Positions 46,742 through 57,621 of a stretch of DNA of 64,000 bases are shown piece after piece (position 1 is the first letter of the stretch; each line of letters starts with the position of its first letter). Under the pieces are notes generated by a model, which did not search any database, was not told where the DNA came from, and saw only the letters and a list, made by a program, of their open reading frames with translations. The stretch is from positions 18,786,001 through 18,850,000 of the forward strand of contig CP053148.1 of assembly GCA_014607495.2 (NCBI GenBank), given 5' to 3'. The DNA comes from Carposina sasakii (Eukaryota > Arthropoda > Insecta > Lepidoptera > Carposinidae). Made by a program: the position numbers and the translations under genes.

Positions 46742-49555
46742 CTATTCAAAGAGTAGAACGTTTACTTTTTATAAGGACATCGGATAATATTACCTGCAGA
46801 GTAAAATAGAGTACACGATAGGAGTTATAATATCCTCGTTGTCACTAGTTTATTATTTTTGACAAACAAATCACCACATCATGGCCAGTTTGAGTTTATC
46901 GAATTTGATATGTCAACAGTCATGTCGATTGCTTCGACATATAGCTTACCTAATACGAGTACTTGTCCTATATTTGCTGCACCCACTACTACGACTAGTG
47001 CTTGTTTGGTTGTCACAAAAAATTTGTGTCAACAGCCAAGAGTGGAGAGATAGTTACCTCAATTATACATAAAAAATTAGAGTACCTAACAAATTTTGGT
47101 CGTTTGAAGTGAACCTTCTGCATATATAGGTAATTACTTTGTCTGATAGCCTTTATAGGTGATGTAAAATGTTGAAAAACTACAAGGATGGCATGTTTTT
47201 TTTATGTCCGCCGTTTGATTTAAGGTTCACGGCTATTTTATAGTAGCTGTTAAGATCCGTGGAATGTTTCGATTGAATATGGTTGTTTATTAACTGTTTT
47301 GTTAATGGATTAGGTTTGTTTGTGTTTATTTAGCGAGTTGTTTGTTGGTACGCGCTGGCTTGTTATTAATTTTGTTCTTATTCTTTGTTGTGCATTCAAA
47401 TACATACATAAAATTTCGCCTAAGACCAGGGTAGCCTGTTATTATGCGAATCTTCATTTGATACGAGTATGGTCCAGACGCACCCCTTTCGCTTTATCTA
47501 CTTTCATAATAATCTTCATGTATGCTCGTCGGTATAGAATATTCTATAGAATACCTTTCCCTAGAAATTCTCCAACTTGGTCGGTGAAAATCCAGCAAGA
47601 TACTCCCGTTCCAAAGGTCTGCATTCATTCATCCTCTCCACCTCAACATACCTTTCTCAATATAAGCAAAAATATAAAACAGTTCTAGTTCATGTAAAGG
47701 GCGAGCTTATCTATAAGTTCAGATATTCTTTACAGAATTTGCACCACTTTAAAAGTTCCAGAGAGCCATGAAAATAATACTGGTCGAATCAGATAATATG
47801 GCTCACTGTTATTTCACGTAAAGATTTCATTTCATCAACTTCTTGCCTTGCACGGGCAGAGCCGAATCCGACAACAGAACGTACATGAATAATGGATGAC
47901 TGATGAGCTAATAAGTCCGACATATTATTATTATCGAGTTTCATACCCTTGGAAGTTTTCAAAGCCATCAAAGGGTTACATAGTAATAAATAGATGCCTA
48001 TGTAGAATCACTCGAAAACATTTGGGCGTGATTATAAGTATGTAGATGACCATACTTGTGCTTTAGCGTGCAGTTCACAAGGTCGATGCAATTGTAACAA
48101 CTAGCAGCAATAACGAAGTATACGCGGTTCATATAAAATTCATTAGACACACATGTGAGTAACGAATAATAAAACACGCAGAGGCGGCGACACGGACCTC
48201 TCGCTGCCGGTGGTCTGACCCACAATACCATTATTATTAAGCAACTATTTGGACAGCCAAAACTATTAAAATATTTGTTCTATATACTTACACTGAAGTT
48301 TTTCAACCCTCCATGGACATAGGGTTCTGAATCTCTCAGAACTGGCGTGAAACGTGAATAGAATAATAATCTTAATAGTTATTCACCTTCACAACATAAT
48401 TTCAGCTATGGAATCGGTTATTTTTACAGTGTTAACCATTTAATTTAGCTACCACCTGCAATTTCTCTCAGATTTTATCGAGGCTTTCTCTTTATCTTTA
48501 TTCGAATCTTTATCTTTATTTATGTTCTTCCAGTTCTTTCGGTTTTAGATGCATAATGTTATATGTACCTATGCTGCAAGTTCGCAGATATATAGTAAAT
48601 TAGCCTAAAATATACATCATACCGTAACATCAACTAGTATAAGTACTAGTAATTTATGTGTATATTTTTAATTGGTGTGCAATAAAGTATGTACAAGTAA
48701 AAATTAATTTACAATAATATTTTGGAAAATAAAACGTTATAGGTATTTGTAGATATCTCGAACACATATCACGACAGTCTTCGCGAGCCGCCTCTACTCT
48801 CTCCTGGCTCTGCGGCCACATATATTTGTTTGGCCGAAAAGGGCCGGAATGTATATTTTATAAGCGCCCCTGTCCAAACACCACCCAACTGGCTTCCCAG
48901 AACACTCTCTCATTACGTCCCTGTGTCTCTATTGTTTGCTCTTTACGTTTTTCTCGTTAAAAACATTTATTTTTAACCGACTTATTTTATTGCGCAGTTT
49001 TCCGGAACACTTTGTGATCTTTTTGTAAAGTAATAGGTTATTTGAAGTAGCCTCTTACAGTTTATACGATGGGAGGAGGAAAGATGTTTAAATAACACGT
49101 TTTTTTAGATTTTTTCTATAGGAATGTAATATCGTAAATGTTTTTTAGATGGAAGTTTGCATTTAGCAAAATAAAAAAGGAGAGCTTCAATACTTCTGTT
49201 TCCGAAAAATAATGAGTTTCTAAAGGGCTACGATACCCCAAAAATAAAACCTTGTAGTTTTCACGAGAAAAATGTATAATTGCAAGTTTTTAATGGATTT
49301 CGGCGCATCATTCTTTCAATATCCCGAGTGACAGATTGTAATGGAGTGTGAATAGTATTGGACAGTCCATCTGAAGCTTCGATACGTTAACACATACCCA
49401 ATCCCATTTCCAGACGAGTAGAGTGCGTTTCATAAAATAACTCCCGCGAATAATTTCAGAACTAACATTTTGTTTTATGCAGTTACACAGACAATATAGT
49501 ACTACCACAAAGCAACTAGCGCCATCATTCAAGGGAACTGTTCGGTGAAACGCCT
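46742..49555. other. No gene seen; GC-richer block at 48770-48960
   Basis: This is unique AT-rich DNA without a repeat shared in the window. 48770-48960 (CGCGAGCCGCCTCTACTCTC, TTTGGCCGAAAAGGGCCGGA) is repeat-free and GC-richer, so it could be regulatory. The 122-codon ORF at 47320-47688 has no family motif and is not called. Confidence 0.4.
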
Positions 49556-49810
49556 GAAGTGAGTCCGTTGATTCGTGACGTCATCCGTCACGGGATGACA
49601 GCGGCTACGTTCGAAGCTGTCAAAACTGTTTCCACGCGTTTTTGTGTTTTTCGCATCCAATCAAGTTTCAATGACGTAACGTTACGGCTGTCGCATTCGA
49701 AACGTCCGTCCAGTTCGGTGTTTTTGGTACATCTTTCATGCGATTCTTGTAAGCGCGAAATGCCTGCGTGCGCGTGCGCAGATTTGATGTGTGAGCTAGG
49801 TACGCAGTTG
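49556..49810 (+). promoter_or_regulatory. CpG-rich block with CRE-like sites
   Basis: A perfect TGACGTCA octamer lies at 49576-49583, followed by CCGTCACGGGATGACA. A second TGACGTAACGTTACG site sits near 49672 and ATCCAATCAA near 49657. The block is repeat-free and richer in CpG than its flanks. CRE-type sites clustered with a CCAAT-like box suggest a promoter or enhancer. No TATA/initiator arrangement is convincing. The 92-codon ORF inside has no family features. Confidence 0.3.
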
Positions 49811-50589
49811 GGGATATTTCTTCTGCTTCTGTGTTAGATTAATTAATGATGAATGATTTTATAAATGACGAGAAAAGAGGAGTATATTAAGTTACATTGA
49901 GTTTCTTAGGGTCTTTTAAGCGAGTTGTTGGTAGAGACAAGGGAAGAGATAGACTTTTCCGAGGACTGGATTATTGCCATCGCCCAATACGGACGAATAA
50001 ATAGAGATCTTTGTGCAAGTAAATAAATTGTTCATTTAGTCACGATAGGTAGTCAGGTCTTACTAAAAAAGATAGGAAGATCTCAAACGAATATTTAAAT
50101 AAAGCTTTTATATCAATATTTTTTTTGAACCAACTTTCTTACTGAATTAAAATTATTGGACCGAACACGCATTGTTTACGCCCACTCGGCCATGCTCGGT
50201 CATGTCCGTCATATCGCGCTCTCTTTCTACGAATATTTACTGTTCAGTAGATTCGCGAGAGATTTTCATACGAAAGCCTTGGATAGGTTCAATCACAGAG
50301 CTCGGAGTTCAATGTACACGACGACCATGTTTTATTAATACTGACTATCGACATTGCTCTTATTGATATAGAGCGACTCTGAATATATGAAAAGTAATAT
50401 GAGATCCTATAATTTGTGTGAAGTTTTTAGGATCGTGATGTTTGAATGATGCTTACACTTTTACATTTTAAGTATTTTTAATTTTCCTTTGATATAAGAC
50501 TAGATTGATCACAAAGAAACTTAGCTCCAATTGTTGCCAGAAAAAATCATAATAGAGAGATGTTACTTGCGGACTATTTGTCTTAAGAC
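49811..50589. other. No gene seen
   Basis: AT-rich unique DNA; overlapping short ORFs at 50156-50366 lack family features. Confidence 0.4.
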
Positions 50590-50872
50590 CTGGGGGCCAA
50601 TTCTCGAAAAGTCTCTAGTTGGAACGAAGCCGAAACGGAACCGTTGTAGACGCTCAGAACAAAGCAATAATTACTTTACGGTGACGTAATTAGATACATT
50701 TCAGCACGAGACAGATATTTGTTTTTATTCTGTCATACTCGCGACCGATGCGTGCTAAAATATACCTTATTATTACTCAAGCGGTAAGTATATATTGCTT
50801 CGCACCGCATTTCGTTAACGGTTCGTTAGTGGTTGCGTTTCGGCTCAAACATCTTCAAGAATTGCCCCCCTG
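50590..50872. mobile_element. TIR MITE (CTGGGGGCCAATTCTCGAA)
   Basis: The left end CTGGGGGCCAATTCTCGAAA pairs with the inverse of the right end (CAGGGGGGCAATTCTTGAAG). The similarity resumes at GCCGAAACGGAACCGTTGTA versus GCCGAAACGCAACC. It is 283 bp long and single copy here. No clear target duplication was seen, so the superfamily is open. Confidence 0.65.
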
Positions 50873-51006
50873 ATATTTCAGAATAACATAGGCTATTTGT
50901 AGTAAACATCTGTAGTAGGGACTTAGCTATTGAAATATTGTGACTGGAAAGTAAATAGTCGCTATAGAATGATGCCTACACCTTCTTGAAATTGAATGTA
51001 ACTCTA

Positions 51007-51275
51007 CAGGGTGTAACAAAAAAAGGTATGTTAAGCGAAAAGCTATGTAAATAGCCCACTATAGAGAACCTATGCACAAAATTTGAGACCCGAAATCACA
51101 TGTTTATTTTTCCCAATAGTATGGAGAATTTTTAAATATCTCAGGAATTTTCATACAATCTTGAAAAATAAAAATCTGATTTCGAGTCTCAATATTTGGA
51201 AATAGGTTCTCTATAGTGGGCTATTTACATAGCTTTTCGCTTAACATTTAACACAACCCTTTCTGTTACACCCTG
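51007..51275. mobile_element. Fold-back MITE family A, copy 4
   Basis: CAGGGTGTAACAAAAAAAGG on the left, TTTCTGTTACACCCTG on the right, TA on both sides. The arms match along nearly their whole length. Confidence 0.85.
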
Positions 51276-51314
51276 TATAGGTATAAGGCAAGCGTCTAAT
51301 TGTTACTTTAGTTA

Positions 51315-51420
51315 TACCCAAGGAGGGTTGGCGTCAGGCAACAGGCCGTAAAACAAACGCCAAGTCCTTGGCAACATGAGTTTTAAAAGAAACTATATTG
51401 CGCAGGTAGGAAGATGATAA
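51315..51420 (-). repeat. LINE-like repeat family H, inverted copy
   Basis: ACCCAAGGAGGGTTGGCGTC, GGCAACAGGCCGTAAAACAA and CATGAGTTTTAAAAGAAAC are the inverse of 31722-31845. Confidence 0.55.
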
Positions 51421-52250
51421 GCCTTGTCTACAGTCTCCACACTGGATATAAGTAAGAAAACCACAGACATTGGAAAATTTACTTAGGTATTTGTATATTC
51501 TTATCAGCTGGTCAGATACTTGTTATTATTTAGGTCGGTATTCGCCAACATTGAACTAATCATTGGAATTACAAATATATTCTAATGTTATGGTAATATC
51601 CTGAAAAACTTTGGGTTTTATTAGGATTCAGTTTACATGACATGACCGGAATTTCATTATAAGGTGTACCTACCCATCTCACAAAATTAAAAGACAAAGT
51701 ATAAAAAAGAGTAGATATTTGGATATTTGTAATTATACTGATAAATTAAACTTGAACAGATGATTACATAACATACTCGTATCACACAAGTCCGTCACAG
51801 TATGTTAAAAGACAAAGAGGTCAGTACTCTCACCCTGAGCGGAGAGGATGGTCAAGACTCCGATAGTTTACGAGAACCGCGATTAAAATAGATCCTCATA
51901 CATCGGCTCATCGTGGAGTGGGGACTCGGAGGAGATGGTCTAACAACGTACTTACGTTCACAGAAACTTTTGTGACTTTTTTATAAGTAGGTAATCATTA
52001 TTTAGCCTTCTGAATGGCTTCCAACCACAGCTATATGCCTTCCCTAATGATCTCCTCTGATCCTCTTATAGTGGAAGGCAAAGCTTCGGTTTCCTGGGAT
52101 CGTGATGCCTTTATATAGCATGAACGAACTTTCAGGCGGCACCGTAAATACGGCTATCTTATTGCGTCTCTAGAGCTGTAAGATGACAGCGCCCGGGCCA
52201 CTCCATAGCTTTCCGCCACAGTCGTGCTATGCTACGCACCAATCAAATTC
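51421..52250. other. No gene seen
   Basis: Mixed unique DNA. 51790-51960 is GC-richer and may be repeat-derived, but no partner copy was found in the window. Confidence 0.4.
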
Positions 52251-52258
52251 ATTTAAAT

Positions 52259-52450
52259 CAGTGGTTTCCAAAGTGGTCCAGGTGGACCCCCAGGGGTCCA
52301 CAGGATACTCGATGGGGGTCTACGTTGACGTGAAAAAAATGTTGGTTTACAATGAATTCGTATGTGGTGTAGGCCTGCACCAGAACCAGTTAACTTTTGA
52401 AAGGGGTCTATGAGAATATATAACTATAAAAAAAAGTTTGGGAACCCTTG
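52259..52450. mobile_element. hAT-like MITE, copy 2
   Basis: A 192-bp unit with CAGTGGTTTCCAAAGTGG on the left and AGTTTGGGAACCCTTG on the right, flanked by identical octamers ATTTAAAT (52251-52258 and 52451-52458). It is about 85-90% identical to the copy at 29953. Confidence 0.9.
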
Positions 52451-52491
52451 ATTTAAATCATGGACCTACTCGGCTAATCATGGACCTACGA

Positions 52492-52586
52492 AACATCCAT
52501 AACTCGGAAATAAACATCGATATTCATCGAGATTCGAACCCAGTACCTATAGCGTTGCAAGCAGACTGTCAACTGCCAAGCGGCCG
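52492..52586 (-). mobile_element. tRNA-derived SINE family A, head
   Basis: On the minus strand CGGCCGCTTGGCAGTTGACA (box A region), then CTGGGTTCGAATCTCG (box B) and GATGAATATCGATGTTTATT. The tail is absent. Confidence 0.65.
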
Positions 52587-52934
52587 ACATCTGCCGCATG
52601 CTTGGCCATGAAGGTCTACCTAATCGCGTCTCCTCTTGGTGCCTCTTCCACGGGTTCAACCAACCGCGTGCTGAAGCTGTTGGTTTATTAATCTGAATAA
52701 TATGTTCATGCGTTATTCAGCGTGTACTCCGCGGTGATAACAATGATCTTCATTTACTGGTTGCGCCTGCGCTGAGCCGGGGCGCCCTTTAGTTCATTCA
52801 AGGTGATATCGCTTGCAATAATCACTTATGAAAAACCTACAGATTAGCGGGTAAGTAAGATTGAAAGATAAAATTTTACAGAGTTTTTATGGATCCGTTA
52901 TCTATTTAGATCTTTTTGCGACAAATGTCCTACC

Positions 52935-53030
52935 TACTTACCTATATGTTATTTACTGTCAAGTTTAAGGCCCTAAGGAATCTTAGTGTTATTGTGTTGT
53001 GTCGTGTGTGAAATATATTTATTATTTATC
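52935..53030 (+). mobile_element. SINE family A, 3' tail fragment
   Basis: AAGGCCCTAAGGAATCTTAGTG and GTGTTGTGTCGTGTGTGAAATA correspond to the tail at 13790-13850. Confidence 0.5.
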
Positions 53031-53397
53031 CTTATGAAATCTGACAACGGCTTTTCTCCCCGAAAAAAGGGTCGTTCCTTGTAAATATCATTTTACGTCG
53101 ATGTAGATAAAACCACAGTAAATAGCATAAATAAAGTGAAATGGTAGAGATCGCGATTTCACAGATAATTCAGATTCTTGATTCTAGTAAGGATAACGGT
53201 GCCGTAATATTGCGGCCGTACGAACGCAAAAAGCCGTCTTTACGGTGTCGATATGTAAAAAGTACCTTTACGGCCGCCGTTATGATTGCACCGCTATTCT
53301 AGGAACAAAAGCTTAAGCGTCACTGACACCAAATGTGTTATCCTAGATTTAATTTAACCCGCAACTTAAATCGCACATATGCCGTACTATCATCACT
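53031..53397. other. No gene seen
   Basis: Unique DNA. 53200-53300 carries two near-inverse pieces (GTAATATTGCGGCCGTACG and TTTACGGCCGCCGTTATGAT) that could form a hairpin. Confidence 0.35.
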
Positions 53398-53545
53398 ATA
53401 TTTTATAAAACAAAGTCGCTTGTCTGTCCGTCCCTATGTATGCTTAGTTCTTTTCAACTACGCAACGGATTTTGATGTTGTTTTTTTACATAGAAGGTTT
53501 AAATGTATAGTATAGCACCCAGGCGAAGCCGGGGCGGTTCGCTAG
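53398..53545 (+). mobile_element. Helitron-like family D2, CTAG-ended copy
   Basis: AAACAAAGTCGCTTGTCTGT at one end and GGCGAAGCCGGGGCGGTTCG followed by CTAG at the other. It is the inverse arrangement of 30204-30380. Confidence 0.55.
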
Positions 53546-53774
53546 TATATTTAAATATGTGCTGTAGCATATATGCATAGTGCGAGAAGTACTGATTATT
53601 ATATCGGGGTTGTAAAAAGCTAATTTTTATGAAATCTCTGAATACGAGTATTATGTCGGAATATGCTCGGTCTAAGATAACATACTCGTATTAATGCGCT
53701 TTGCCCACAAAAACCACTTGTGGTACCTATTACAAAATAATTTGAGAATAACACGATTCATATTTTAAAAAATT

Positions 53775-54064
53775 GTTTATTCCCGGTCGTCCTCACTGGG
53801 GACGAATGGGAAAAAAAGTTTCGTTCATCCCCAGGGGTGACGATTACCTCAGTTTTTTAAAATTATTTTCAATCAAAAACATTGTTCAGGCTTAAAAGAT
53901 TGTTCAGGCTTGCTCAGTAAGTCATAATTAAACCATTTTAACAATCCGTGAAATCTCTCATTAAATAATAAGGTCCAATCTTCACCATTGCTGGGGACGA
54001 ACGAAACTTTTTTTCCCACTCGTCCCCAGTGGGGACGACAGGGTGGTGACGACTGGGAATAAAC
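53775..54064. mobile_element. Fold-back element with GTCCCCAGTGGGGAC motifs, 290 bp
   Basis: The left arm GTTTATTCCCGGTCGTC, CACTGGGGACGAATGGG, AAAAAGTTTCGTTC is inverted in the right arm (ACGAAACTTTTTTTCCCACT, CCCAGTGGGGACGACAG, GACTGGGAATAAAC). The right arm has about 11 extra bp. The inside is AT-rich. No target duplication is obvious. Confidence 0.75.
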
Positions 54065-54307
54065 GAAATCCTTACAGAAAGCTTCTGATATACCTACCTA
54101 CTGTAACTTAGTAGACCTGGTATTTATTATTTTAAATACTGTATTTTTTTCAATTATGTAACGGAACAATTTTGCTTTTGCGTATATGAAGATATATAAT
54201 AATATTCTTTTATTCAGCATTAATTTATTTTATTTATCTTTCAAATGAATTACACTCGAAGCCGTACATAATTATAAATTAGTAATCATGCTTAATAATA
54301 TTATAAA

Positions 54308-54410
54308 TATTTAATCGTATCAGACGTCACTATTCGGAAGTTCATGTTCGAATTCGAATGTTCATTTCCATTGAGGGGTCGCCCACCACCAGGCCCTACA
54401 CCGGTAACTG
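54308..54410. repeat. Single-arm copy of the repeat found in the 46184 palindrome
   Basis: GTATCAGACGTCACTATTCGG, AGTTCA and GTCGCCCACCACCAGGCCC are collinear with 46150-46210. Confidence 0.55.
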
Positions 54411-55168
54411 TAACTGCGTTTAACTCTTTTAATCAGCATAAAATATGTACATACTAAAAGTAAATGAATAAATCACAAACATATAGACGTACCTACATAG
54501 TTTAGTGATCACAGTTAATTTCAGAAAGGGTTGGCAGCCAGCAGGCGGCCAGCTCATCGTAATAATCAATAATCTTGAACGTGTAACTTTAAAAATAACA
54601 CCCATATCTATGTAATTGTAATTTTACCGAAATTAAGATAATTTTACTTTCAATATACAAACCTATAAATACAGATAGATAACCTCACGATTGTGTCCGA
54701 TAGGGGTGTGCAAAGACTACAGATCTCCATTTAGCACGCTTCAAACATAGCTTTTTCGCTTCGTTCACATTCATTAAATTCTTTATACATGTGTGGGTGT
54801 TTTTGATATAGATATATAATAGATCAAGATATTTTTTTCTGCTTTCAAAGACTTTTTTTGCGAAAACACGACCGCCGCATACTTTTACAGTTATAAAATA
54901 TAATACTTATTACATTGTATAAAAACGAGATCGATCTACTTGTATTGCACGTCACCAAAATAAACTAGCGAAAGCCTTCAACTTTGTCCCCGTGAACTTT
55001 TTAGCCTGTGTTATTTTAATGTATGTATAAATAAACACAGCACTGCCAAGTTTTACTAAAAAAATGTTCGGAACTTTTTGCCTGATACAACGTCAAGTGA
55101 CGCTAGCTTTGGTTTTACACGGTTTTACACCTATTTATATCAAAGTTTACTTAACTTTATAAACGTGT
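54411..55168. other. No gene seen
   Basis: AT-rich unique DNA up to a LINE end. Confidence 0.4.
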
Positions 55169-55315
55169 GTTAAAATTTATAATGCATTGCCTGCTAACGT
55201 GAGAGACCTACCTAGTAAACTCTTTAAGAAAAGCCTCATTAAATGGCTAAAGTCAAAAAATTTCTACTCTTTGCATGACTTCTTTGAAGACAATGGTTAT
55301 ATACATATAAAATAA
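55169..55315 (+). pseudogene. LINE ORF2 extreme C-terminus (jockey/CR1-like)
   Basis: A 48-codon open end reads VKIYNALPANVRDLPSKLFK, then SLIKWLKSKNFYSLHDFFED and a stop at 55313-55315. The IYNALP..VR.LP motif followed by a short basic tail and F.S..DF is the usual C-terminus of jockey/CR1-clade reverse transcriptases. The upstream part of the ORF is absent or scrambled. It is too short for an ORF scan based on Met starts. The 3' untranslated region follows to about 55545 and ends in an ATTATTATTATTA run. Confidence 0.75.
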
Positions 55316-56120
55316 ACAGATCTGTGGTTATCCTAATGTAACCAACTATGATGTATCTATCATTTGACAATAATTGTAATTTAACCTGCGAGTAGTATCA
55401 ATTGTGTTGGACATTGTTTTACCCCTTGAACTTATAAAGTAATTTTGCATGCCTGACTGTGGCGAAATGTGTGAAACCTATTATTTTAAGATCTTTGCTA
55501 TGTACCACATTTCTTGTGAAATAAATTATTATTATTATTAAAAAAAAACGTCAATTCACACTTTCACATTTCTTATGTTAAGGAGAATAACTTGGTTAGA
55601 AATTTGAAAACTTCTATAATAGAAGGAGGTTTAGCGGCAACTTGAAAAACCATGCAAATGATATCATGTAGTCGACATTTTATGTTTATTTACCTTCTCT
55701 ATAAAATTAAAAATTACAAAGTTAATTACACCATGTTGATTATGATTTAGCTGATTGACGTCGTCGTCGTACCTACTGTACTTAAAGTTAAGTTAACACA
55801 GTTACGTTAACTTTTTAATACACTCGTAAATAGGTGTATTACGGAGGCTAGCGTCACTTGACACCTGCTTTTTTACCTCCCCATCAGCAGTGAGGAGGAC
55901 TCGCCGAGTACCCGGAGGCTCCATCACGCTTGACTTATTTCTCTGCGCATTCGAGCGCACGCGTATTTCCTTTGTCAATTAACAACTATCTACTGTAGGC
56001 TTCATGTAGAGTACAATGCACGGCATAACATTAGATTAGCTACGACTTTCCACATTGTCACCGCAAATTATGCACGCTACGTGGGTATTAATTAAATTGT
56101 AGTTTTGTACATTATTTGCA
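55316..56120. other. LINE 3' UTR to about 55545, then unique DNA
   Basis: TTATTATTATTATTAAAA at about 55528-55548 is the microsatellite tail of the LINE. The rest is AT-rich; 55860-55980 is GC-richer without an ORF. Confidence 0.45.
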
Positions 56121-56687
56121 ATGAATGCACAGAAGCTGAACATTAGATTACTATTTATGATTTCTAAGTTCGATCCCCCTTGGGCTATTATAAATGCAAC
56201 AATTGCCATCCATCTGTGGCGATGCGATATCGAAATAATTACGAGGAAATCGACTATTTGTCACATCTACAGTGAAATTACTGTTGTGTTGCAAACCAGC
56301 TCAAAATCAACCTTAGATAAATGTCATTATAAGTATTTCTCGATCGAATCGATAGAGTTTCATCACCAACACGTTAGCTCCAATAGAAAGCTTTTATTTT
56401 GTGATGAATTCCATCTAACCGCTGTTTGTGGAAGTGTTGCGAAAACGAACTTCGATGGCAAACGAACGATTGTCAAAACACTCTGGGTGATATTTTTCTC
56501 AGTTATACTCTTTATATATATTTTTATATTTTATATATTGTGGACTAAACACTCGGTTGATATTGTCCTTGTTTGTCACCCAAAAAGAAATAAGTTAAGT
56601 CCTCCTACTACGTTACTAAACACTCTTATTTTAGAAAAGATGACGTTCCGAAGATACGACACTTTGAAAGAACCAAATCATAATTAA
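56121..56687 (+). CDS. Unassigned ORF, 188 codons, one predicted membrane span
   Basis: I do not recognise this protein. It is the longest open frame in the window outside bab and the transposons. A strongly hydrophobic run of about 25 residues (LWVIFFSVILFIYIFIFYIL, about residues 122-142) sits between a basic segment (GKRTIVK) and a short tail ending in stop at 56685-56687. The first 90 residues have mixed polarity and several Cys and His. The layout (polar N-terminus, FCDE...TAVCGS, basic KRT.VKTLW, one membrane span, then a Pro-containing segment) loosely recalls the first membrane span of DEG/ENaC (pickpocket) channels, but the diagnostic His-Gly pair and FPAVT motif are not present. It may be an exon remnant or a chance ORF. 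Confidence 0.25.
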   Translation: MNAQKLNIRLLFMISKFDPPWAIINATIAIHLWRCDIEIITRKSTICHIYSEITVVLQTSSKSTLDKCHYKYFSIESIEFHHQHVSSNRKLLFCDEFHLTAVCGSVAKTNFDGKRTIVKTLWVIFFSVILFIYIFIFYILWTKHSVDIVLVCHPKRNKLSPPTTLLNTLILEKMTFRRYDTLKEPNHN

Positions 56688-56866
56688 TGAAAACAAGTTA
56701 ACTAAGAGCCCTTTTTTCCAATGGTCAGATAAATCACCCTATCTGTAGGATACAGTTGATGCTGTCTCTTTCTTTATCAAGATTTAGAGAATAACAGCAT
56801 CAACCTTATCCTTTAGTTAAGCTAGCTGTACATTGGAAAAATCGGCCCTATGCCGAAACTACGTCA

Positions 56867-56947
56867 TCAGCCTAATTGCAGTCCACTGCTGGACGTAGGC
56901 CTCCCCCAGAACACGCAACAAGGCTCGATCTTCCGTTTTTACCATTT
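56867..56947 (-). repeat. RTE-type 3' end fragment
   Basis: CAGTCCACTGCTGGACGTAG, GCCTCCCCCAGAACACGC and GGCTCGATCTTCCGTTTTTACC match the 3' end of the RTE copy at 42264. Confidence 0.6.
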
Positions 56948-56988
56948 TGTTTATAAATAACTACCTGTATTTTGTAGAATTAGAATTA

Positions 56989-57334
56989 GAATGTTTTTTT
57001 GTGGCCACCATTAACGAAGGGTACATACTCTATACATCAAATAAAGTAAGTTTAAGCTAAAAAATATATATTATATTAATTACTTGATTGGGCGAAATTT
57101 ATAGTGTCTAGTGTTTATGTTAGTTTTTTATAGACATATATTAATTATTTCTCGTGAAAAATCTTGCTACGCGCGTCTATGTGCATTTATGCAGAAAAAC
57201 TGACTCAACTTTGGACCCTAATATTTTGGAAACCAGACACTTCCCTCCCAGGTATGCTTCCATAGAGAAAAATGATCGTGATAATGCGGAGATTCCGTAG
57301 TTTTCGGGAACGTTGACGACTAAAAATCACCCTG
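56989..57334 (+). mobile_element. TIR element family B, left end slightly shortened
   Basis: GAATGTTTTTTTGTGGCCACC replaces the full CAGGATG start. The right end GACTAAAAATCACCCTG is followed by TA. Collinear with the other copies throughout. Confidence 0.75.
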
Positions 57335-57351
57335 TATAAATAATTCAATTG

Positions 57352-57621
57352 CCTATGTTGCTCTGGGAGTGAAATAAAAAACGTATAATACTACAGCTGC
57401 TTCTCTTCCCCGACATACTGTACAAGTCAGTAGAGGGACAAGAGGGTCTTGGTGTTTTGTAGGCGATGGGTTGACCACCTGTCACTACTAACCGAACTTG
57501 TACATCTCAACTATACCCTCAAAATATCAGGTCAGAAGTGGTACCATGCGGTTCTATCAGCCCTTGGTGCTCTGCCTACCCCGTGAGGGATAAAGGCGTG
57601 ATTATATGTATGTATGTATGT
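57352..57621 (+). mobile_element. Retroposon family F, second copy
   Basis: CCTATGTTGCTCTGGGAGTG, CAGCTGCTTCTCTTCCCCGA, GTTGACCACCTGTCACTACT and AAAGGCGTGATTATATG, then a TATG run, are collinear with 40255-40518 at about 90% identity by eye. Confidence 0.7.

Noticed and set aside
47320..47688. 122-codon ORF
   Set aside because: No family features; hydrophobic composition from T-rich DNA.
52183..52413. 76-codon ORF
   Set aside because: Runs through a hAT-like MITE.
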